Under the pieces are notes generated by a model that made no database searches, had not been told where the DNA came from, and saw nothing but the letters and a program-made list of their open reading frames with translations. Both the position numbers and the translations under genes were made by a program. Positions 1 through 4,394 of a DNA stretch of 5,903 bases are shown in pieces; within the stretch, counting starts at the first letter, position 1, and the number at the start of each line of letters is the position of its first letter. This DNA is from Rhodocyclaceae bacterium (lineage in GTDB: Bacteria; Pseudomonadota; Gammaproteobacteria; Burkholderiales; Rhodocyclaceae), in contig JAUYFZ010000130.1 of the NCBI GenBank assembly GCA_030689585.1, forward strand, positions 1-5,903. Reading direction: 5' to 3'.

Positions 1-209
1 TGGGTCCATTGTGCCTCGGTGACGAGGGTTTGGACTTCATCGAGGTTGTGTTGATGACCCGTGGTGAAATTGTCGATCCCTACCACGCGCTGATTGAGTT
101 TGAGCAGGGTTTCCAGCAGGTTGCTGCCGATGAAGCCGGCGACACCGGTGATGAGCCATGTTTTTTGTGTGGCTTTGAGGTGCGCTTGTATCGTTTCGTA
201 AGCGGTCAT
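1..209 (-). CDS. tviC: UDP-N-acetylglucosamine 4-epimerase, N-terminal part (cut by window edge)
   Basis: This is the first 69 codons of an extended short-chain dehydrogenase/epimerase; the rest lies beyond base 1. The N-terminus carries the NAD-binding Rossmann glycine motif TGVAGFIG (residues 21-28), followed by [10 protein letters not shown], and an acidic residue at the end of beta-2 in GIDNF (Asp46). The wording and the ~20-residue extension before the glycine motif match the WbpP/TviC family, which interconverts UDP-GlcNAc and UDP-GalNAc for O-antigen or Vi-type capsule in the cytoplasm. The start is supported by a GGAG Shine-Dalgarno at 216-219 with good spacing, and by the TAATG overlap with the stop of the upstream dehydrogenase gene. 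In this family the epimerase and the UDP-sugar dehydrogenase are usual partners. No lesion is visible in the part present. The exact substrate (UDP-GlcNAc versus UDP-GlcNAcA) is inferred from the family. Confidence 0.87.
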   Translation of the reverse strand, partial: MTAYETIQAHLKATQKTWLITGVAGFIGSNLLETLLKLNQRVVGIDNFTTGHQHNLDEVQTLVTEAQWT

Positions 210-1115
210 TAGAGTCTCCATGGCGTATGGCCATGGGCGATGATGGCGTTTGTTTCGTAAGCGGATTTGACATCGATAAAGATGCCGCCTTGTTTGAGTT
301 TGCCGAGGATGTTGTCTAGCGGCATGGCCAGATACTCTTGATGGGAGACGGCGGCAACGAGGGCATCGGCTTGGGGCAGTTGCTCCCATGGAGTAAGGGT
401 GATGGCGTATTCATGGTGCGCTTCTGCGGGTTCGGCGATGGGGTCGTGCACGCTGACTTGACAGCCGTAGTCTTGCAGTTCGCGCACGACATCGGCCACT
501 TTTGAATTGCGCAGGTCGGGGCAGTTTTCCTTGAAGGTGATTGAGGGTGGCCGCGTCGTCACCAGAGACAACCTTGATAATTTTGGTGATGGTGCGTTCT
601 TTGTCACCGGGGTTGACGCGCTCGGGGGAGTAGCCTACGTGAAATACGCCCCTCTCTCCTTGTCACTCTCCCGCCTGCGGGCGAGGGGAACATGCCCAGC
701 GCATGCCGGAATGTTGTTCTAAAAGGGGGATGCAGACTTCTTCCGTTGCACCGGGGTAAACAGTGGATTCGTAAATGACGGTTGCGCCCTGTTTCAGGTG
801 CTTTCCCACGAGGGTGGAAGATCCAATCAACGGGGAAAAGTCGGGGATATGGGCTTCGTCTACGGGGGTGGGGACGGCCACAATGATGAAGTCCGCTTCA
901 CGGAGGATGGCAGGGTCGGTCGAGACCGTGAGTTGGGTTGCGGCCTTCAGGTTTTCTGTGCTGACTTCGCCGGTAGGGTCGCAGTAATTTTTATAACTGG
1001 CGATCTTGGTTGCGGAGAGGTCGAAACCAAGGGTGCGGTATTTTTTTCCGAATTCGACGGCTAGGGGAAGCCCTACATAGCCTAGACCGACGATGGCGAT
1101 AATGGGTTGGGTCAT
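209..1115 (-). pseudogene. tviB: UDP-N-acetylhexosamine/UDP-sugar dehydrogenase (TviB/WbpO type), broken by repeat insertion and internal deletion
   Basis: The family oxidises the C6 of a UDP-hexosamine to a uronic acid with two NAD+. The N-terminal third is clear: GLGYVGLP Rossmann motif (residues 10-17), VPTPVD (81-86) and YESTVYPG (115-122). After Trp140 a GC-rich repeat is inserted in frame and brings a TGA stop (663-665, codon 151). In the same frame, beyond the stop, come FHVGYSPERVNPGD and VVSGDDAATL. About position 538-546 the sequence jumps, in another frame, to ITFKENCPDLRNSKV and a normal C-terminal domain ending HTPWRL. Compared with TviB-type proteins of about 425 residues, roughly 140 residues are missing, including the catalytic-cysteine segment (GGHCIGVDPYY in relatives). 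The product cannot be active as written. The start at 1115 was chosen because family similarity begins there; the in-frame ATG at 1157 lies in the upstream gene stub. Its stop overlaps the epimerase start by one base. An assembly deletion is an alternative to true decay. Confidence 0.9.
649..690. repeat. GC-rich palindromic repeat, copy 1 (inside dehydrogenase pseudogene)
   Basis: The core is CCCGC-ct-GCGGG (670-681) followed by CGAGGGG, flanked by pyrimidine-rich sequence. It shares CCCGCnnGCGGGCGAGGGG with the copy inside the caspase gene. Flanking codons (SGMRW before, VFHVGYSPER after) show it is an insertion of about 45 bases relative to the protein family. It keeps the frame, but one of its codons is TGA (663-665). 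It looks like a small REP/MITE-like element; no transposase is present here. Confidence 0.75.
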
Positions 1116-1119
1116 ATTT

Positions 1120-1206
1120 TCATTTCGGCTCGGTGATGGATGTCTTGCCCGCACCATTGGGTCCAGCCACTACAATCAGGCGCGGTCTGATGGTCTCATT
1201 GCTCAT
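1120..1206 (-). pseudogene. 5' stub of a zeta-toxin/COG4185-like P-loop kinase (28 codons)
   Basis: A 28-codon ORF begins MSNETIRPRLIVVAG and contains a complete Walker A motif GPNGAGKTS, then stops three residues after the conserved SIT with an unrelated tail (EPK, TGA). This opening is typical of the zeta-toxin-like, COG4185-type ATPases, which are about 190-250 residues long. Everything after the P-loop is gone, and the dehydrogenase start (1115) follows four bases after the stop. The stub cannot be a working kinase. The original gene was probably a toxin-like small-molecule kinase; this is inferred from the N-terminus only. A 17-codon ORF just upstream (1233-1286, MLNYAAKKIETFLGVNF) is not recognised. 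Confidence 0.65.
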
Positions 1207-1295
1207 GACACGGCGTGCGAACGATTTGCTATTCAGAAATTGACACCAAGAAAAGTTTCGATTTTTTTTGCGGCGTAATTGAGCATCTAAAAAAT

Positions 1296-1769
1296 TTATG
1301 CTTTATTCCGCATATCCACGTAGTGTGCTTTAAGCTTGGTATATATTTCATCCAGAATTGATTTGGATACGAAAATTGCATTGAGTGCTTCTGCCGCTTG
1401 TTGCGGCTCGTCTTCATATTGGTGCGCAATGTTGTTTCTTATTTTTCTCAGTTCCAACCAGACATTTTTGTCGTCCAGCAGACCGATCTGTTCCAGCCTG
1501 TTCAAAACGTCAACAAAGGGCTTGTTTCTTGTGTTTTCTTCTTTCAGAAACTCAAGCAGCAAGATAAATAACTTTTCACCCATGGCATCTTGCAGTTTTG
1601 CGAACCTGAACAGGAACTGGTCGATGTGTTCGATTTCATCATCGGTTAACTGTTGATATTTTCTTGCATCCAGCGGCATAAACACGGACATTTTTGCATA
1701 TGCGTGATTGATTCTTTTCAGGTGCTTGTCGCATTCTGCAATCAGTTTTTCAATCTTTAAATGGATCAT
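1296..1769 (-). CDS. hepT: HEPN-domain RNase toxin, HepT-like
   Basis: The protein has 157 residues, is predicted alpha-helical and soluble. It carries the signature of HepT-type HEPN ribonucleases, RX4HXY, as R111-N-N-I-A-H116-Q-Y118 in the segment LRKIRNNIAHQYE. In characterised HepT/MntA pairs the Arg and His form the RNase site in a dimer cleft, and the antitoxin adenylylates the Tyr to silence it. Motif, length and the adjacent nucleotidyltransferase all agree. The start ATG lies in an ATGA overlap with the stop of the antitoxin gene (1766-1769), so translation is probably coupled. The gene appears complete and undamaged, ending in TAA. Base composition is visibly more AT-rich than the sugar-nucleotide and beta-CASP genes, which fits acquisition. 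A non-toxic HEPN function cannot be excluded from sequence alone. Confidence 0.85.
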   Translation of the reverse strand: MIHLKIEKLIAECDKHLKRINHAYAKMSVFMPLDARKYQQLTDDEIEHIDQFLFRFAKLQDAMGEKLFILLLEFLKEENTRNKPFVDVLNRLEQIGLLDDKNVWLELRKIRNNIAHQYEDEPQQAAEALNAIFVSKSILDEIYTKLKAHYVDMRNKA

Positions 1770-2053
1770 AACATTACGCCCGTTCTCATTGCCTGCTGTT
1801 CTATGGGCCTATTTTCGTCAATAGCTAAAACAACATCAATTTTTTGTTCGCCGATTTTCTGTTCAAGTGAAACCAGAAATTTAATCTTGTGCGTGAGGTC
1901 TTTTCCTGTTTGCGTCTTAATATACAGGTCTATATCGCCGCCTCTTTTTTCATCGTCCACCCTGCTGCCAAATAGAAATACTTCAACCTTCGATCCAAAT
2001 ACCTCTTGGGCGGATTGCTTGATGGCAGCAACTTCAAAGGTGGTCAACCGCAC
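1766..2053 (-). CDS. mntA: MntA-like minimal nucleotidyltransferase antitoxin
   Basis: This is a 95-residue minimal nucleotidyltransferase of the DNA polymerase beta fold. FLFGSRV gives the conserved Gly-Ser (residues 29-30), followed nine residues later by D40-I-D42 (GGDIDLYI), the two metal-binding aspartates. A third acidic position is D73 in KIDVVLA. MNT antitoxins of this kind transfer AMP to the toxin Tyr and neutralise HepT; here the HepT-like gene follows directly with a four-base overlap. The start is GTG at 2053, placed by family similarity (RLTTFE at the N-terminus) and a GGAG at about 2064-2067. The start shares one base with the stop of the rfbH remnant (TAGTG), so the pair may depend on upstream transcription; no separate promoter was identified. 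No damage is visible. Confidence 0.85.
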   Translation of the reverse strand: MRLTTFEVAAIKQSAQEVFGSKVEVFLFGSRVDDEKRGGDIDLYIKTQTGKDLTHKIKFLVSLEQKIGEQKIDVVLAIDENRPIEQQAMRTGVML

Positions 2054-2165
2054 TAGGAATTCACTCCAAAGAATGCTTCGAGCTTTTCGACCATAAAACT
2101 TAGCATTTCTTCATTCAGGCCTGGATACACGCCGATCCAGAAAGTGTCATTCATCACTTTATCCT
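2053..2165 (-). pseudogene. rfbH: 3' remnant of rfbH (CDP-4-keto-6-deoxyglucose 3-dehydratase)
   Basis: The frame encodes [16 protein letters not shown], then [20 protein letters not shown] and TAG. This matches the last ~35 residues of RfbH/DdhC-type enzymes (Salmonella RfbH ends with TDRIMNQTFWIGIYPGL and EEFFGLNF). RfbH is a PLP/[2Fe-2S] enzyme of about 440 residues that makes CDP-3,6-dideoxyhexose precursors for O-antigen. All catalytic parts are missing. The frame stays open upstream through the G-rich repeat (giving [10 protein letters not shown]), but no rfbH sequence is found there. The stop overlaps the mntA GTG by one base. Confidence 0.8.
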
Positions 2166-2196
2166 TCAAGGGGAGGGTGGGGGTGGGGATGGGGTT
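2166..2196. repeat. G-rich repeat half-element / quadruplex-capable tract
   Basis: On the plus strand five guanine runs (2170-2173, 2175-2177, 2179-2183, 2185-2188, 2191-2194) are separated by one- or two-base spacers. On the minus strand it reads CCCCATCCCCACCCCCACC, then CTCCCCTTGAAGG. This resembles one half of the 'PTPTLPLKG'-encoding short repeats found in many proteobacterial genomes; the pairing half (GGGGAGGGG) is missing. It sits exactly between two gene remnants. It also meets the usual G-quadruplex pattern with very short loops. Confidence 0.6.
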
Positions 2197-2385
2197 AACT
2201 TCGCGGAAGATCATCATCCGTCAGTTCCGCCGCCCGCGCACCTTGCTGCCAGGGCAAGGCTATGCGATTAATCTCGCTGATTTTCTGGCGCAGGCTATCG
2301 AGAGCGCGGCCAGCCCTGCCCGGGCCGACGAATCCAGGGGGCCGGACGCGAGCCATTCAAAATCAAATTGCAGTGCTTGTTTCAT
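2195..2385 (-). pseudogene. Small unrecognised ORF, frameshifted (about 62 codons when repaired)
   Basis: ATG at 2385 opens [18 protein letters not shown], which overlaps the stop of the preceding fragment as TGATG, a normal operon junction. Around 2295-2303 (CTCTCGATAG) the likely frame changes: the original frame runs to an unrelated TAG, whereas the adjacent frame gives [19 protein letters not shown], then [10 protein letters not shown] and TAA (2195-2197). Removing two bases, or adding one, joins them into one reading frame of about 62 residues. The residue pattern looks like real protein, but I do not recognise the family. It may instead be the two ends of a longer gene with the middle deleted. 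Confidence 0.4.
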
Positions 2386-2466
2386 CAGGCGGCCCGCCAT
2401 CGCTGCAATACTTCTTCGCGAAACGGGTCTGTTTCTGGCATCGGGTAGCCATGAACGTCTTGTCCG
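2385..2466 (-). pseudogene. 3' fragment of an unrecognised gene
   Basis: Directly after the manC stub, the frame one step away reads [20 protein letters not shown], then LQRWRAA and TGA (2385-2387). The polar, well-formed sequence and the TGATG overlap with the next ORF suggest the natural end of a gene in an operon. No start codon belongs to it here. The family is not recognised. The junction with manC lies near 2466-2470. Confidence 0.4.
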
Positions 2467-2469
2467 GTC

Positions 2470-2568
2470 GAGGAACTGCTTGGGGTAATGGGTGCGGGAG
2501 AGCGGCCACAGCCGTGTGCCGGAACCGCCGCAGAGGATGACGGGGAGGATGGAGGCAACGGCGGTCAT
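2470..2568 (-). pseudogene. manC: 5' stub of manC (mannose-1-phosphate guanylyltransferase)
   Basis: The first 33 codons carry the nucleotide-binding signature of ManC/AlgA-type enzymes, [18 protein letters not shown], followed by HYPKQFL. Full-length ManC/AlgA proteins, which make GDP-mannose from mannose-1-phosphate and GTP, are about 470-480 residues. After QFL the similarity ends abruptly and the frame continues for about 70 unrelated codons to a stop near 2260. The start overlaps the caspase stop as ATGA (2565-2568). No guanylyltransferase activity is possible from this stub. Confidence 0.85.
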
Positions 2569-3446
2569 TCCAGCACCCTCTTCTTCCGCTCCGCCGCTGT
2601 CGTTTCAAGCTGTGGCACTTGGCTGTAGCCGTTGAATTTGATCGAGGCGCGTAGTCGTTTGATGAGGTCGGCTCTGGTGATGTTGCCTTGTGTTTCGCGC
2701 AGATGTTTGCACAGGTAGTAGGTGAATGCTCCGTTGTAGCTGCCGTTGATGTAGGCATCGGCGGAGGTTTGGTTGTCGCGGCAGCCGGCGAAGAGGACAT
2801 GGCCGGTGATGCCCATGATGGGTTTGCTGGTGCCTTTGAGCATGTTGCGCTTGGGGAGGTCTTCTTCTTCACCTTCTGCGCGACAGGCGATGTCGACGGG
2901 GGGAATGAGGAAGCGGGGGTTGGGGTATCCAACGCCCTCTCCCCCGCAAGCGGGCGAGGGGGGAGAGAATGGGGTGGGTTGATTTCGTGTGCCGGTGCCA
3001 GAATGGCAGGAATCGAGCAGGACTTCGAGGTTGACGCCTTTGGGCAGTGTGGCGAAGCGGTCGCGCAGGTCGTCGTCGGTAATGAAAGTTCCGTCCCAGT
3101 CCATGTCGTGCGGGCAGATGATTTCGTCGAGTTGATCTTTGAGTTCGTCACCGTCGCGGTCACGGATTTGGGAGCCGTGGCCGGAGAAGTGGAAGAGGAG
3201 GCGGTCGCCCGCTTTGGCATCTTTGATGAGCCAGTCGATGCGGGTGAGGATGGCGGCTTTGGTGGCGCGGGCATCGGTAAGCACACGGATGTTTTTGACG
3301 GTGAAGCCGAAGTATTTGAGCAGGATGTCGCGGAGATTGGTGACATCGTTGACGCAGCCTTGCAGATCGGAGCCGGGGGTTTTGTAGCGGTTGATGCCGA
3401 CTAGGAAGGCTTTTGAAGTGGATGCTTTTGAAATAGGTTGGGTCAT
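2565..3446 (-). CDS. Caspase-family (C14, metacaspase/orthocaspase-like) cysteine protease
   Basis: The protein has 293 residues with a caspase p20-type fold: [10 protein letters not shown] near the N-terminus (residues 13-21), LQGCVNDV (29-36), catalytic His90 in HFSGHGSQ, and catalytic Cys147 in LLDSCHSGT. Later conserved blocks are [16 protein letters not shown] (182-197), [16 protein letters not shown] (217-232) and [12 protein letters not shown] (239-250). Bacterial relatives generally cleave after Arg or Lys, and several act in regulated cell death or defence. No signal peptide or membrane segment is visible, and no extra effector or sensor domain is fused. Residues about 156-176 ([19 protein letters not shown]) are encoded by an inserted palindromic repeat and are not part of the normal family alignment. 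The start lies in an ATGA overlap with the truncated BRO-N gene, with no good Shine-Dalgarno. The stop overlaps the manC stub. It is otherwise complete; the target is unknown. Confidence 0.88.
   Translation of the reverse strand: MTQPISKASTSKAFLVGINRYKTPGSDLQGCVNDVTNLRDILLKYFGFTVKNIRVLTDARATKAAILTRIDWLIKDAKAGDRLLFHFSGHGSQIRDRDGDELKDQLDEIICPHDMDWDGTFITDDDLRDRFATLPKGVNLEVLLDSCHSGTGTRNQPTPFSPPSPACGGEGVGYPNPRFLIPPVDIACRAEGEEEDLPKRNMLKGTSKPIMGITGHVLFAGCRDNQTSADAYINGSYNGAFTYYLCKHLRETQGNITRADLIKRLRASIKFNGYSQVPQLETTAAERKKRVLE
2930..2985. repeat. GC-rich palindromic repeat, copy 2 (in frame inside caspase gene)
   Basis: The core is CCCGC-aa-GCGGG (2943-2954), with outer arms CTCTCCCCC (2937-2945) and GGGGGAGAG (2959-2967). 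It shares CCCGCnnGCGGGCGAGGGG with copy 1 at 649-690. Read with the caspase frame it encodes [14 protein letters not shown], a peptide characteristic of such in-gene repeats. No stop is introduced, so the host gene stays open. Confidence 0.8.
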
Positions 3447-3676
3447 TTGAGTCGCTTGGTTCCATCAGCAGAGAGCATTTTCAGTTGACTACAGTTTGTA
3501 GCCAACTGGCTGCCTTCTTTCTTGAGTCTTGTTTTCAGAACGCTCCAGTATTTACGGGGGTTAGGACTGTCGGTTAGCACAGATACAACATCGACGATGC
3601 TGAAATACCATGCCTCGTGTTCGTCATCCCAAAGAGAGCGTATGTGTTTGTTCTCAAAAAGCTTGATGCTGGACAT
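3443..3676 (-). pseudogene. BRO-N domain protein (phage antirepressor-like), C-terminally truncated
   Basis: The 77 residues begin SSIKLFENKHIRSLWDDEH and continue WYFSIVDVVSVLTDSPNPRK, then YWSVLKTRLKKEG. This is the BRO-N DNA-binding domain of phage antirepressors and of the Bro/DinD-like bacterial family. Relatives of this subtype continue after LKMLSADG with KRYKTDV and about 200 further residues; here the frame runs after DG into TKRLK and TGA. The loss occurs exactly before the caspase start, and the stop overlaps that start as ATGA (3443-3446). The start at 3676 is set by similarity; no purine-rich ribosome site precedes it. A bare BRO-N domain could still bind DNA, so function is not excluded. 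Confidence 0.78.
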
Positions 3677-3721
3677 GACTAGGAGGGGCGAGAGTGCAGG
3701 ATGGTTACGTGTTCCGTGCCG

Positions 3722-3849
3722 GATGATCAGTTGAATGGCAATCGCCGTTTTATCGACATGGTAACAATCCGCTTCGCGAATTTTCGCGAAGGTTTGAATA
3801 CCGATGGGAGTTTCTTGCGGGTGATCTTGCCTTGAGGTTTTATGGTCAA
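3722..3849 (-). pseudogene. 5' remnant of AAA-ATPase-like/PD-(D/E)XK family gene, frameshifted and truncated
   Basis: A TTG at 3849, overlapping the ORF6N stop as TTGA, opens TIKPQGKITRKKLP. At about 3804-3808 (CCCAT on the minus strand) one base appears missing, after which the next frame continues IGIQTFAKIREADCYHVDKT and AIAIQLI. The repaired text KKLP-IGIQTF-KIRE-YVDKT is the N-terminal hallmark of the AAA-ATP_like (PF09820) proteins with a C-terminal nuclease-like domain, about 500-550 residues long. The Walker A part (FLSRPRRFGKS in relatives) is never reached; the sequence departs after QLI. The ~45 bases between 3677 and 3721 stay open in frame into the BRO-N gene (RHGTRNHPALSPLLV) but are not recognised. 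Confidence 0.65.
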
Positions 3850-4394
3850 TTTGTGCGTTTCTGTTTGATCGTGTGCTTGAACTTCAGAATCGCTAAATTC
3901 AGTTCGATTGAGGTTTCTGTGTCGTTCGTTTGAAAACCATCGTCCAGTATGTCGGCGATCAGTTCCCCGCTTCTTTGCATCAGTGTTTTTTGTTCGGCTT
4001 TGTTCTGAACGACAGATAACTCCTTGATACTTCTGGAAAGTGATCTGATTTTCGCAAAGGTTTCGATGATTGAGATGGTCGCTTGCGTTGCTTGGTGGCT
4101 TTTGAGTATGGTGGCGAGCATATATAAGCCTTTTTCTGTAAAGGCCGTTGGAAGTTTTACCTTGCCCCCTTTTATTGAAGTCGAAAATTTCGTCTTCAAT
4201 AATTCCCACTCACTTTTATCAAGCTCAATCAGATATCCATCTGGAAATTTATCGAGATTGTTCTTCACCGCCTCGTTGATTCTTTTTGTTTCAACGCCGT
4301 AGATGCTGGCTACATCTGCATCAAGCAGAACTTCTTCTCCTCGGATGGAAAGGATTAGTTCTTTCAGGTTGTCTATGGAAATAATGGTGTTCAT
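3846..4394 (-). CDS. ORF6N-domain protein (phage-type DNA-binding regulator)
   Basis: The 182-residue protein has an N-terminal ORF6N domain (about residues 5-95): ELILSIRGEEVLLDADVASI, YGVETKRINEAVKNN, FPDGYLIELDKSEW, and LPTAFTEKGLYMLATIL. The C-terminal half is helical and polar (IIETFAKIRSLSRSIKELS), ending with ELNLAILKFKHTIKQK, as in full-length chromosomal members. ORF6N domains occur with KilA-N and BRO-N in phage antirepressors and in many bacterial genomes; the bacterial role is poorly defined and may be transcriptional. The start at 4394 overlaps the beta-CASP stop as ATGA, and the stop overlaps the TTG of the following remnant, so the genes look co-translated. The gene is complete and relatively AT-rich compared with the gene upstream, consistent with separate ancestry. 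Confidence 0.85.
   Translation of the reverse strand: MNTIISIDNLKELILSIRGEEVLLDADVASIYGVETKRINEAVKNNLDKFPDGYLIELDKSEWELLKTKFSTSIKGGKVKLPTAFTEKGLYMLATILKSHQATQATISIIETFAKIRSLSRSIKELSVVQNKAEQKTLMQRSGELIADILDDGFQTNDTETSIELNLAILKFKHTIKQKRTN

Noticed and set aside
649..690. CRISPR array made of the GC-rich repeats
   Set aside because: The copies are more than 2 kb apart, imperfect and inside genes; there is no regular spacing and no spacers.
1105..1115. Shared ATGACCCAACC at the dehydrogenase and caspase starts (1115 and 3446) as a repeat or recombination site
   Set aside because: Only about 11 bases including the start codon are shared; this is easily due to chance and both proteins simply begin MTQPI.
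1233..1286. 17-codon ORF MLNYAAKKIETFLGVNF as an antitoxin gene
   Set aside because: It is too short and has no recognised motif or ribosome site; mentioned only as context for the kinase stub.
1261..1295. T-rich or A-rich run after hepT as an intrinsic terminator
   Set aside because: No stable GC stem precedes the run on the minus strand.
2363..3346. Minus-strand 327-codon open frame overlapping the caspase
   Set aside because: Composition is dominated by Ser, Thr, Pro and Ala with no family pattern. It is a shadow frame of the caspase gene and the fragments after it.
2688..3404. Long plus-strand open frame of 238 codons opposite the caspase gene
   Set aside because: It is a mirror of the GC-rich caspase gene: low-complexity Gly/Val/Ala/Glu content, no recognisable motif, and the opposite strand carries clear catalytic blocks.
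3727..4209. Minus-strand 160-codon frame overlapping ORF6N
   Set aside because: Mostly an off-frame reading of ORF6N. Only its final part (after 3849) coincides with the AAA-ATPase-like remnant, which was annotated separately.
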